64,000 nucleotides of DNA from RHLJ01 sp040222455 (GTDB taxonomy: Bacteria; Bacteroidota; Rhodothermia; Balneolales; Balneolaceae): contig JAVKDD010000011.1 in the NCBI GenBank assembly GCA_040222455.1, positions 434,001-498,000 of the forward strand. The letters run 5' to 3'. The notes below the pieces were generated by a model. That model ran no database searches. It saw only the letters and a list, made by a program, of their open reading frames with translations, and was not told the DNA's origin. Below are positions 9,608 through 17,910 of this stretch, one piece after another. Made by a program: the position numbers and the translations under genes. How positions within the stretch are numbered: position 1 is the stretch's first letter; each line of letters starts with the position of its first letter.

Positions 9608-11284
9608 ATGAAAAAATTAAATCATTTATTAGTACTTATTTTAGTTGCAGGGGTAACATTTTATTCCTGCGAAGGTGTAGAGGATTCACTTGTTGATGAC
9701 CGACTTGAAGATAACCCAGCACCAACAGCGCCTCCAGCTCCAAGTGGTTCGCAAGGTAATGCAGACTACACAAAGTTTGTTAGCATTGGTAATTCCCTTA
9801 CAGCTGGCTTTATGGATGCTGCTCTTTATAACCAAGGGCAACAAAGCTCATTAGGGGCATTAATAGCTGCTCAACTTAAAATTGCGGTAGAATCTGATGG
9901 AGGAACTTTTGATGAGTTTAATCAACCGGATATAAACTCAGTTAATGGCTTTAATACCTCTATACAACCAGATAATGACCCAACTACAGCTCCAGCTTTT
10001 GGTCGAATTAAGCTTGACTTAGTCGCTGGTGTACCTAGTCCAACTATCAATGGAGATCCAATTGGGGCATATTCTGGAACAATTTCAAGTTTAAACAACT
10101 TCGGAATTCCTGGAATTCAAGTTGGTCAAATGTTAACTGCGGGCGCAGGAACTCCTGGAGATCCTGCATTCAGCCCTTTTTATGCTAGAATGGCTAGTAG
10201 TCCTGGTACTTCAACTATTCTTGGTGATGTGATTGCAACGCAGCCTACATTTTTTACACTATGGATTGGTAATAACGATATACTTGGATACGCAGCAACT
10301 GGCGGTTCAAACGAAGCTATCTTCACGAGTGAGGGTGACTTTAATACTAGGTTTAATGCAGTTGTTGATGCTCTTATGGCAAATACTTCGGCTAAAGGTG
10401 TGATTGCAAATATACCGCCAGTAACAACTGCTCCATTTTTTCGGGCAGTTACTTGGAACAATGTTGCTCTAGATCAAGCTACTGCAGATCAAATCAATTC
10501 TGGCTTTGCAGCTGTAAATGGTGCAATTCAAGGATGTGCAAATGTTGGTGTTGCTCAAAGTGATATAGATAGAAGATTAGTAAGTTATAATGCTGGGAAT
10601 AACCCAATTCTTGCCATCGATGAAGAACTAGATGATCTTGGAACTTGCTTCGACTTATTATTAGGAGCCCAGCAAATATCAGCTCAACAAAGAGCTCAGT
10701 TAACTCCTTATGAGCAATCTAGACCACTTGTAGAAGGTGAGCTAGTTTTACTATCAGCAGGTTCTGTTTTAGGAACTGAAGCGGATGGTGATGCTTCGAC
10801 AGCCGATACTCCAATTGGTGTAGTTATTCCTTTGGGCTTTAGCCTTGCTGAAGGTAGTTTAAGTGGAGATAAATACTACTTATCATTAGCAGAGCAAGCA
10901 GCCATACAATCAAGAAGTGTTGCTTTTAATACTACTATTGCTACCGCAGTACTTTCTAGGACAGACGGGCGACTTGGACTGTTTGATACCAACGCAGGTC
11001 TTCCAGGTAATCCAAATATAACATTAGGAGTTTTTGCAGACTTATTAGGGTTAGATGGAGAGTTAGGTATTGAGATTGAAGGAACATTACTTGACCCAGA
11101 CTTTTTACCAAATGGTATTTACTCTACCGACGGAATTCATCCAAATATTCGTGGAAATGCGATTTTGGCAAATGAATTTTTAAAAGTGATGGAAGGAACA
11201 TTTGGATCTACTATACCTAAAGTCTCTGTAATAGCTAAACCTGGAATTACCGCTTGTTCTGGAGATTGTGTTAGCGAACAATAA
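9608..11284 (+). CDS. Large SGNH-like lipoprotein partnered with the TonB receptor
   Basis: The 558-residue lipoprotein (lipobox FYSC, Cys21) has a Pro/Ala/Ser linker at about 35-50 and then an SGNH hydrolase fold. Block I reads SIGNSLTAG with Ser63, so the usual Asp after Gly is Asn. Block III is WIGNNDILG, and the C-terminal dyad is TDGIHPNIRG (Asp508, His511). The region between blocks III and V is expanded to more than 250 residues. The C-terminus has two Cys (CSGDC). It follows the receptor by 17 bp and a terminator closes the unit, so the two form an operon. A surface lipase/esterase feeding the receptor is the simplest reading; a binding-only role is possible. Confidence 0.8.
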   Translation: MKKLNHLLVLILVAGVTFYSCEGVEDSLVDDRLEDNPAPTAPPAPSGSQGNADYTKFVSIGNSLTAGFMDAALYNQGQQSSLGALIAAQLKIAVESDGGTFDEFNQPDINSVNGFNTSIQPDNDPTTAPAFGRIKLDLVAGVPSPTINGDPIGAYSGTISSLNNFGIPGIQVGQMLTAGAGTPGDPAFSPFYARMASSPGTSTILGDVIATQPTFFTLWIGNNDILGYAATGGSNEAIFTSEGDFNTRFNAVVDALMANTSAKGVIANIPPVTTAPFFRAVTWNNVALDQATADQINSGFAAVNGAIQGCANVGVAQSDIDRRLVSYNAGNNPILAIDEELDDLGTCFDLLLGAQQISAQQRAQLTPYEQSRPLVEGELVLLSAGSVLGTEADGDASTADTPIGVVIPLGFSLAEGSLSGDKYYLSLAEQAAIQSRSVAFNTTIATAVLSRTDGRLGLFDTNAGLPGNPNITLGVFADLLGLDGELGIEIEGTLLDPDFLPNGIYSTDGIHPNIRGNAILANEFLKVMEGTFGSTIPKVSVIAKPGITACSGDCVSEQ

Positions 11285-11300
11285 ATAATTTTACCTTTAT

Positions 11301-11338
11301 AAAAGCTCTGTACTTAAATGTACAGAGCTTTTTTTTTG
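11301..11338 (+). terminator. Rho-independent terminator after the receptor/GDSL operon
   Basis: AAAAGCTCTGTAC (11301-11313) pairs perfectly with 11320-11332 around a 6-nt loop and is followed by a T tract. It starts 16 bp after the stop codon. Confidence 0.93.
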
Positions 11339-11374
11339 CCCATATGTCTCAAGGTTAAAAGGGTAACTTTGTCA

Positions 11375-11395
11375 TTAAGCATTTTTTAAGCTTAA
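11375..11395 (+). promoter_or_regulatory. Inverted repeat TTAAGC-N9-GCTTAA upstream of grpE
   Basis: Two 6-bp arms are separated by exactly nine bases and abut the -24 region of the promoter. The 9-base spacing is that of the HrcA CIRCE operator, but the arm sequence differs (CIRCE is TTAGCACTC-N9-GAGTGCTAA). It may be an operator of another repressor. Confidence 0.35.
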
Positions 11396-11396
11396 C

Positions 11397-11412
11397 TGGC
11401 ACTATATTTGCT
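11397..11412 (+). promoter_or_regulatory. Sigma-54-type promoter of grpE-dnaJ, overlapping a sigma-A -7 box
   Basis: TGGCAC (11397-11402), five bases and TTGCT (11408-11412) match the sigma-54 consensus TGGCAC-N5-TTGCW, with GG and GC ten bases apart. The same bases contain TATATTTG (11403-11410), a full match to the Bacteroidota -7 box TAnnTTTG. Either promoter would start transcription near 11417-11423, which excludes the ATG at 11415 and supports the grpE start at 11454. Confidence 0.55.
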
Positions 11413-11453
11413 TAATGTTGACTAAAAGAAAACAATCCAAATTATTCAAAAAG

Positions 11454-12053
11454 ATGAGCGCTGAGAATTTAAAAGAATCAGAAAATAACGACCAAGAAGA
11501 AATTCTTGAAGATGAATTAACAGAACAATTCGAAGAAACAGAGTTATCAGAAGATGAAGCTAACGTAGAATCTCAAGAACTTGAAAAGGATGAAAAAGAA
11601 GCATTGATTGAACAATTAGAAAAAGAGCTTACTGAAGCAAAAGATTCACTACTTAGAAAAGCCGCAGAACTTGAAAATGTAAGAAAGAGAGTACAAAGAG
11701 AGAGAATTGCACTTTATGAGGACGCTAAAGTTGCTGCTCTGGAAGATTTTCTCCCCATTACTGAAGATATGAAAAGAGCTTTAGGCGCATCAGATGGGAA
11801 TAACATCGAAAAGAGTTTTCTTGAAGGTGTTAAGTTGGTAGCTAATAAGTTCGAAGAAGTACTTACCAAATATGGTGTTGAAACCATAGATGAAACAGGG
11901 GTTCCATTTGATGTAAATTTACATGATGCGATGCTGAAACAACCATCTCCCAATAAAAAAACCAAAAGCGATACGGTATTGCAGGTATTAGAAAGTGGGT
12001 ATAAAATCGGTAACAAAGTAATTAAGCACGCAAAAGTAATTGTAAGCGAATAA
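11454..12053 (+). CDS. grpE: GrpE, nucleotide exchange factor of DnaK
   Basis: About 199 residues from the chosen start. An in-frame ATG lies 39 bp upstream (11415), but it would sit at or before the predicted transcription start. The N-terminal 60 residues are highly acidic (Glu/Asp-rich), then comes the long helical region with LLRKAAELENVRKRVQRER, followed by the beta-domain ending with VLQVLESGYKIGNKVIKHAKVIV, which is diagnostic. GrpE releases ADP from DnaK. It forms an operon with dnaJ (8-bp gap). dnaK and hrcA are not in this window. Confidence 0.95.
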   Translation: MSAENLKESENNDQEEILEDELTEQFEETELSEDEANVESQELEKDEKEALIEQLEKELTEAKDSLLRKAAELENVRKRVQRERIALYEDAKVAALEDFLPITEDMKRALGASDGNNIEKSFLEGVKLVANKFEEVLTKYGVETIDETGVPFDVNLHDAMLKQPSPNKKTKSDTVLQVLESGYKIGNKVIKHAKVIVSE

Positions 12054-12061
12054 GGCTGTTT

Positions 12062-13231
12062 ATGACTAAAAGAGATTATTACGAAATTCTAGGTGTAACT
12101 AAAGGTGTTAGCGATGCCGAACTAAAAAAGGCATATCGTAAACAAGCCATGAAATATCACCCTGATAGAAATAAAGGTGATGCCGCTGCAGAAACCAAAT
12201 TTAAAGAAGCAGCTGAAGCTTACGAGGTTTTAAACGATACCCAAAAACGTGCTCGCTATGATCAATACGGACATGCCGGAGTAAACAACCAAGGTGGTTA
12301 TGGCGGCGGTGGTGTAGAGTTTGATATGGAGGACATCTTCAGTCGATTTGGAGATATTTTCGGTGGCGGATTTTTTGGTGATGATATTTTTGGGGGTGGA
12401 AGAAGTCGATCCCGAGGTGGTCGTAGACAACCGGGTACTCCTGGATCTGATATGAAAATCAGAATGCCACTTACACTCGAAGAAATTGCATTTGGAATAG
12501 AAAAAACACTGAAAGTAAAAAAACAGACGGTTTGTGGTACGTGTTCAGGTACAGGTGCGGCCACTGAATCAGATTTTGAGACTTGCGGTACCTGTAATGG
12601 TATGGGGGCTGTACGTCAGGTTACACGAACTATGCTTGGGCAAATGGTAAGCGAACAACCATGTCCAACTTGTCAAGGTGATGGAAGAATCATCAAGAAT
12701 AAATGTAAAACGTGTGCTGGTGAAGGACGTAATAAAGGAGAAGAAACCATAAAAGTTACTATTCCTTCAGGAGTGTCTAATGGAAACTATATTACCCTTA
12801 GAGGACAAGGTAACGCGGGTAGACGAGGTGGACAGGCCGGAGATTTAATTGTTTTAATTGAAGAAAAAGAGCATGAGCACTTTATTCGTGAGGGCAATAA
12901 TATTTATTACGATCTTGCACTGAGCATTCCAGATGCAGTTTTAGGCACCGAAGTTCAGGTTCCAACCTTAAAAGGTAAAGCTAAACTTAGAATTGAAGGC
13001 GGAACACAGCCAGGTAAACTTTTAAGAATGCGAGGAAAAGGGATTATTGGACTAAATAATTCTGGCGAAGGCGACCAGTTTGTTCGGGTGAACGTGTACA
13101 TTCCACGTGAACTTAATGAAAAGGAAAAGAAAGCAATAGAAGGTTTAAAAGAATCTGAAAATTTTGATGCTTCAAATCAAACCAAAGAAGAGAAAGGATT
13201 CTTTTCAAAGATGAAAGACGTGTTTGGCTAG
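12062..13231 (+). CDS. dnaJ: DnaJ chaperone (type I Hsp40)
   Basis: The 389-residue protein contains a J-domain with the HPD motif at residues 33-35 and a Gly/Phe-rich linker at about 72-125. The cysteine-rich zinc domain at about 158-217 has four CxxCxGxG repeats (CGTCSGTG, CGTCNGMG, CPTCQGDG, CKTCAGEG). C-terminal substrate-binding domains complete the protein. It stimulates DnaK ATPase activity and delivers unfolded clients. It is cotranscribed with grpE, 8 bp upstream. No terminator-like hairpin is evident after the stop. Confidence 0.97.
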   Translation: MTKRDYYEILGVTKGVSDAELKKAYRKQAMKYHPDRNKGDAAAETKFKEAAEAYEVLNDTQKRARYDQYGHAGVNNQGGYGGGGVEFDMEDIFSRFGDIFGGGFFGDDIFGGGRSRSRGGRRQPGTPGSDMKIRMPLTLEEIAFGIEKTLKVKKQTVCGTCSGTGAATESDFETCGTCNGMGAVRQVTRTMLGQMVSEQPCPTCQGDGRIIKNKCKTCAGEGRNKGEETIKVTIPSGVSNGNYITLRGQGNAGRRGGQAGDLIVLIEEKEHEHFIREGNNIYYDLALSIPDAVLGTEVQVPTLKGKAKLRIEGGTQPGKLLRMRGKGIIGLNNSGEGDQFVRVNVYIPRELNEKEKKAIEGLKESENFDASNQTKEEKGFFSKMKDVFG

Positions 13232-13326
13232 AGTATATATAGCAATTAGCAAGGAATTTTGAATTACATACTTCAAACGGGGAACATCAATTGTTCATTA
13301 GTCAAAGTTTGGCTGTTCAATCTTGC

Positions 13327-13608
13327 TCAGGTTACATCTGCAAACTCTTCTTTATTTTTTCTGAAAATTACCCGGGCATATGGACAAAGAGGTAAAATTT
13401 TAAGATTTTTTTCCCGAGCATATTCAACGGATTGGAAAACTAATGCTTTACCAAGTCCTTCACCTTTGTGAGCTTCAGATACTTCTGTATGATCAATAAT
13501 GATTCTATAATCTCCATTTTTGCTGTAAGTCATTTCAGCAATTCGAACACCTTCTTTCTCATAAAAGAAAGCTCCTTTAGTATTTGATTCTTCATGTTGA
13601 ATGTCCAT
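13327..13608 (-). CDS. Small GNAT-fold N-acetyltransferase (YidJ/COG2388-like)
   Basis: The 93-residue protein corresponds to the short GNAT family: a beta-rich N-terminus (IAEMTYSKNGDYRIIIDHTEV), the acetyl-CoA loop EAHKGEGLGKALV (similar to the R/Q-x-x-G-x-G/A motif), then KILPLCPYARVIFRKN, which is characteristic of this subfamily. The length is normal for the family, so it is not truncated. It faces away from the following plus-strand gene. Substrates of these mini-GNATs are generally unknown. Confidence 0.8.
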   Translation of the reverse strand: MDIQHEESNTKGAFFYEKEGVRIAEMTYSKNGDYRIIIDHTEVSEAHKGEGLGKALVFQSVEYAREKNLKILPLCPYARVIFRKNKEEFADVT

Positions 13609-13617
13609 TTTACTCCA

Positions 13618-14544
13618 ATGATTTTATTGACTATTAAAAGGTACAGTATTTTGAAAAAGATTGTTTGGTTGATATTATTTTTCCTGATTTCTGGGAGCTA
13701 TTCATACGCTCAAACTACAAATGTAAAATCAATTAAACTAGATGCATATAAGCGGATTGATGAACCTGCCAGAGATGAAGTTTCCGGAATTATAAAAAGC
13801 AGAAAATACAAAGATACTTTCTGGGTTCATGGTGATTCGGGAACAAAAGATCATATTTATGCAATAACCTCTGATGGAGAGATCAAATCGGAGGATAAAA
13901 AATATAAAGGAGCAGAGGTAAAAGGCGCAAAAAATGAAGACTGGGAAGATATTGCTCTCGGAGAGAACGGAACGCTGATCTTAGCTGATTTCGGAAATAA
14001 TTGTCATTGTAGAGAAGACTTAAAAATATTGATTATTAATGAACCCGATCCTGATGATGACGAGACAGAAGTAATCGAGGAATACAATATTAGATATCCA
14101 GAAAATGACGGAGTTTTGAGCCTATTTGTAGAAGAGAATTACAACGCAGAAGCTGTATTTATGAAAAATGGGATGATCTATATCATCACTAAAAATGAAA
14201 GTGGAGGAGAAGCAAAACTCTTCCTATTAGACAATCCTTCTACCGAAGAAGTTAATATATTAACTGAGGTTGAAAGCTTTAAATTTCGAGGTCAGGTTAC
14301 AGCTGCTGATATCTCAGAAGATGAAACGAAACTGGCAGTATTAACTTACAATAGCATCTGGCTTTTTGATATTCCCAAATCTGGAAATAGTTTTTTTAGT
14401 GGCAATACTTTCCGACAACCAATACGTGGAGTTGAACAGGTTGAATCTATAACTTTTTCGGATGAGGATTTAATTATTGCGGAAGAAAATGGGGATTTAT
14501 ATCGAATCAGTATTATTGATATCCCAGTCTATCGAAGTAACTAA
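13618..14544 (+). CDS. Secreted beta-propeller-like protein of unknown function
   Basis: About 308 residues from the ATG at 13618; an upstream in-frame ATG at 13594 would overlap the divergent acetyltransferase gene. A signal anchor around residues 10-32 ends YSYAQ. The body contains regularly spaced blade-like units such as FWVHGDSGTKDHIYAI, WEDIALGENGTLILADFG and YNAEAVFMKNGMIYIITK. These resemble bacterial propeller proteins with esterase-phytase or SdiA-regulated-like blades. The pair CHC near residue 130 could bind metal. I do not recognise a specific function. Its 3' end overlaps menB by 4 bp, convergently. Confidence 0.6.
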   Translation: MILLTIKRYSILKKIVWLILFFLISGSYSYAQTTNVKSIKLDAYKRIDEPARDEVSGIIKSRKYKDTFWVHGDSGTKDHIYAITSDGEIKSEDKKYKGAEVKGAKNEDWEDIALGENGTLILADFGNNCHCREDLKILIINEPDPDDDETEVIEEYNIRYPENDGVLSLFVEENYNAEAVFMKNGMIYIITKNESGGEAKLFLLDNPSTEEVNILTEVESFKFRGQVTAADISEDETKLAVLTYNSIWLFDIPKSGNSFFSGNTFRQPIRGVEQVESITFSDEDLIIAEENGDLYRISIIDIPVYRSN

Positions 14545-15377
14545 GAAGGCGATCTCCCAAATTTACTCCAATCTGGTTTTCTTTTTTCGAGGAATGCCTT
14601 TTTCCCTTCCTCAGCTTCATCAGTCATATAAGCTAATCGGGTAGCCTCACCTGCAAATATTTGTTGCCCAACTAACCCATCATCAATCAAGTTAAAGGCA
14701 AATTTTATCATTTTTATGGCTGTAGGACTTTTTGCCAGGATTTCTTGTGCCCATTCAAATGCAGTATTTTCTAGTTCAGAGTGAGGAACAACTGCATTCA
14801 CCATACCCATTTCATAAGCTTCTTGAGCCGAATAATTTCTTCCTAAAAAGAAAATCTCTCGTGCTCGTTTCTGTCCAGTTTGACGTGCAAGTAAAGCAGA
14901 TCCAAAACCTCCATCAAAACTAGCTACATCAGCATCAGTTTGCTTAAAAATAGCATGTTCTTTGCTTGCTAAAGTCAAATCGCATGAAACATGTAAACTA
15001 TGTCCGCCACCAACAGCCCAGCCTGGTACAACAGCGATTACCACTTTAGGCATGAATCGAATTAAACGTTGCACTTCGAGAATGTTTAGTCTGGGAATTC
15101 CATCGTCTGCTTTATATCCGGTTTTACTTCGTACATTTTGATCGCCACCAGAACAAAAAGCCCATTTTCCATCTTTCGAAGAAGGGCCTTCACCAGAAAT
15201 CAAAACTACTCCGATCTCATTGTCTTCTTTTGCATCTGATAGTGCATCGTACATTTCAAATACCGTTTTTGGACGAAAAGCATTTCGAACTTCAGGTCTA
15301 TTGAAAGCAATTCTGGCTACGCCATTACTTTTTTTGTATGTGATATCTTCGTAATCTTTTACGGTAATCCAGTTCAT
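14541..15377 (-). CDS. menB: 1,4-dihydroxy-2-naphthoyl-CoA synthase (MenB)
   Basis: The 278-residue crotonase-fold enzyme has the MenB-specific segments KDGKWAFCSGGDQ and AVVPGWAVGGGHSLH and the C-terminal KKAFLEKRKPDWSKF. It cyclises o-succinylbenzoyl-CoA in menaquinone biosynthesis. Its start overlaps the menH stop by 4 bp (ATGA), so it is the last gene of a tightly packed menF-menD-menH-menB unit. menC and menE, which act between menH and menB, are not in the window. Confidence 0.96.
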   Translation of the reverse strand: MNWITVKDYEDITYKKSNGVARIAFNRPEVRNAFRPKTVFEMYDALSDAKEDNEIGVVLISGEGPSSKDGKWAFCSGGDQNVRSKTGYKADDGIPRLNILEVQRLIRFMPKVVIAVVPGWAVGGGHSLHVSCDLTLASKEHAIFKQTDADVASFDGGFGSALLARQTGQKRAREIFFLGRNYSAQEAYEMGMVNAVVPHSELENTAFEWAQEILAKSPTAIKMIKFAFNLIDDGLVGQQIFAGEATRLAYMTDEAEEGKKAFLEKRKPDWSKFGRSPS

Positions 15378-16192
15378 GATAGTTGGTGTTTAATAATAAA
15401 GTTCTTAAGAATTTCTGCACATTGTTCTGGTTGTTCAAGATGCACTCTATGATTGGAATTCTCAACAATCGTTAGCTTCGAATCACGAATTTCTTTATTC
15501 ATCGTTTGATTAATGCGAGTAAATTTTAAATCCTGATCTCCTACTATAAGTTGAGTTGGGGAAACTAGTTCTTTTAGGCGATCTCGAACACATGGCATGG
15601 TTCCAGAACCAAAACCAAGAAGGCTATTAGCCATCCATACTGAGTTTTGATTATTTTGAGTCTCAAAAATTTCTTCTAAATGATTTTTAGAAAGTGAAGA
15701 CTGAAACAGAGGTTTATCATTCCAAGAATCTAAAAAACCATCAAAATTACCTATTATTTGATCTGCACTAGAAGCATCTAAAGCTTGGCGAGCTTGCCGT
15801 TCAGTTTCGCCTTCAATACCAAAAGTTCCACTTTCAAGAATCAATCCTTGAAGTAAGTCTGGTCGTGTTAAAGCAAGCTGAAGTGCAAGTCGAGCTCCCA
15901 TACTATATCCATAAAGGAAAACAGGAGATGATATTTGCTCATTGATTAATTTTGATAAGTCAGCAATTTGTTCGCTCGTTGAAAAACGGTAATGCAGTTC
16001 TGCGCCTTCTGTTTTACCATGCCCAAGAAGATCTACAGTGATTGGATTACAAAATGGTTTTAAATAAGGAAGTAAATTATTGAAGGAAACTCCAGAACCA
16101 AGAAACCCATGCAATAGAACAAGTGTAGGTAAGTTCGGTTCTTGCTGATATTGGTTTATGAAATATGATATGCTTCTTATTCTGATATTCAT
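15374..16192 (-). CDS. menH: SHCHC synthase MenH (alpha/beta hydrolase)
   Basis: About 272 residues from the ATG at 16192, which overlaps the menD stop by one base (TGATG). A longer frame from 16219 would overlap menD by 28 bp. The alpha/beta-hydrolase signatures are an oxyanion HGFLGSG, nucleophile elbow GYSMGAR, an Asp in VGDQDLKF and a His in NSNHRVHLEQP. It eliminates pyruvate from SEPHCHC to give 2-succinyl-6-hydroxy-2,4-cyclohexadiene-1-carboxylate. The position between menD and menB makes the assignment secure despite the broad hydrolase family. Confidence 0.92.
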   Translation of the reverse strand: MNIRIRSISYFINQYQQEPNLPTLVLLHGFLGSGVSFNNLLPYLKPFCNPITVDLLGHGKTEGAELHYRFSTSEQIADLSKLINEQISSPVFLYGYSMGARLALQLALTRPDLLQGLILESGTFGIEGETERQARQALDASSADQIIGNFDGFLDSWNDKPLFQSSLSKNHLEEIFETQNNQNSVWMANSLLGFGSGTMPCVRDRLKELVSPTQLIVGDQDLKFTRINQTMNKEIRDSKLTIVENSNHRVHLEQPEQCAEILKNFIIKHQLS

Positions 16193-17910
16193 CAGTTTTT
16201 TGGAGTCGGATAATCCCAAAATAAGTTTCTTTGGTTCATAGAATCATCGGGGTTTGTTATACATTCTAATATATGAACACCAGGCTTATCTAACCTTTCT
16301 TCAAAGTTTGAAATCAATTGTTCAGGTCTGGAAATAAGTGTATGATCGATTTTATATGCCCTGCTAAGTGCAGCAATGGAAACATTTTGAGGAGTCTCGA
16401 AATATTGGGTGAATTTATTTTTGTATTCGTTAATAGGAAGCATTCTAAAAATAGTTCCACCACCATTATTCAAAATCACAATAAATAAAGTATCTACAAT
16501 GCTTTGAGCATTTAAAAGTGCATTGGTATCATGCAAGAAAGCAATATCACCAATAAATAATATACCTGATTTCTTAACTGATTTACTTAAGCCAAAAAAT
16601 GTTGATATGATACCATCTATTCCAGCAGCCCCTCTATTAACATAGATTTCGTTGCCATCGTAATCCCCAAAAAGGGATAAATCGCGAACAGGAAACGAGT
16701 TTGAAAGCATGACAAAATATTTCTTAGGCATCAATTTCGAAACTTCATTGAATACATATCCATCAGTAAGGGGTGTTGATGGATAGAGTTGTTCTTCACG
16801 AAAAAATTGGTAATCCTTTTGACTTTTCCGCCAATCCTTAAGCCATGTCTTATCTGCCGATCCTGATAGTTCAGGAATATATAAGGTGCCATCAAGCAAA
16901 ATTGTTTTCGTAGCAGTGAGCGACTCATCTCCAAAGTTGACCTTTGAATGAAACCGAATTTGGGAGCATTCTTTATTATTAATTAAGAAATTATTTAATG
17001 CTTTACTTACTGGTTCTTCACCAAATCTAAGAATTAGATCCGGCTTTAAAAGTTCTTGAATCTCTATATTTCGTAAAAACCCATCAAAACCAGAGATTGT
17101 ATACTTTGAAGATGGAATATTAGAACCAGGCTCAACTAATATAGGTGCATTCAAGTTTTTGGCGAGTTCAGAAATAGGATCTAATTCCTGAGATTTGTTT
17201 GTTGGTCCTACCAGAATGATTGGTCGTTCTGAGGAAACAATTACAGACCATATTTTTTCATCTATCTCTGTGGTGACAGAGTTTATTCCGTAATTTCTTG
17301 AAGACTGTTTAGAATGTTTTTCATTCTCTATCTTAATCTTATCAAGATAGTCTGAAGTTGGTTCAAAAGGTTTTGAAAAAGGGAAATTAAGATGACTAAC
17401 TCCACATTTAGATTTTGATGTAATTACAGCTTGTTCAGCAACTTTCTGTAATCGAAGAATACTATTATCGCTTTCTTTTGGTTCACCAATCTCATGAAAA
17501 AATACAGGATAATCTCCAAAAATCTTGAGTTGATCGATGGTTTGGGAAGCTCCGATACCACGTTGATGAGGAGGTCTATCAGCACTTGCAACGATTAATG
17601 GAATTCCAGAATTCGAAGCTTCAATTATTGCTGGAAAATAATTGGCTACTGCCGTTCCTGAAGTACATACTAAGCAAGTAGGAATACCAGATCCTTTCGC
17701 AATACCAAGAGCAGTAAAAGCAGCAGATCGTTCATCAATGATTACATGTTTTTCAAATCCAGGATGTACTGCAAAAGCCAGAGTTAATGGGGTAGATCTT
17801 GAACCCGGAGAAATAACAACATGACGTACTCCTTGTTCAAAAAGAGATCTAACAAATGTTGTAGCCCAGTAAAAGTTTAAATTCTGTGGATCATGTCCCT
17901 GCATATTCAA
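16192..17910 (-). CDS. menD: SEPHCHC synthase (MenD)
   Basis: The 572-residue ThDP enzyme begins with FVRSLFEQGVRHVVISPGSRSTPL, a MenD hallmark, and has the ThDP-activating Glu60 in IDERSA. A pyrimidine/diphosphate-binding region late in the protein contains GIDGIISTFFG, GDIAFLHD and NNGGGTIF. It joins 2-oxoglutarate and isochorismate. It overlaps menF by 20 bp. Starts at 17910 (ATG) or 17904 (ATG) are equally plausible. Confidence 0.96.
   Translation of the reverse strand: MNMQGHDPQNLNFYWATTFVRSLFEQGVRHVVISPGSRSTPLTLAFAVHPGFEKHVIIDERSAAFTALGIAKGSGIPTCLVCTSGTAVANYFPAIIEASNSGIPLIVASADRPPHQRGIGASQTIDQLKIFGDYPVFFHEIGEPKESDNSILRLQKVAEQAVITSKSKCGVSHLNFPFSKPFEPTSDYLDKIKIENEKHSKQSSRNYGINSVTTEIDEKIWSVIVSSERPIILVGPTNKSQELDPISELAKNLNAPILVEPGSNIPSSKYTISGFDGFLRNIEIQELLKPDLILRFGEEPVSKALNNFLINNKECSQIRFHSKVNFGDESLTATKTILLDGTLYIPELSGSADKTWLKDWRKSQKDYQFFREEQLYPSTPLTDGYVFNEVSKLMPKKYFVMLSNSFPVRDLSLFGDYDGNEIYVNRGAAGIDGIISTFFGLSKSVKKSGILFIGDIAFLHDTNALLNAQSIVDTLFIVILNNGGGTIFRMLPINEYKNKFTQYFETPQNVSIAALSRAYKIDHTLISRPEQLISNFEERLDKPGVHILECITNPDDSMNQRNLFWDYPTPKN

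Noticed and set aside
13259..13471. Plus-strand 70-residue frame downstream of dnaJ
   Set aside because: It lies opposite the clearly recognisable GNAT gene and begins with no sensible family similarity.
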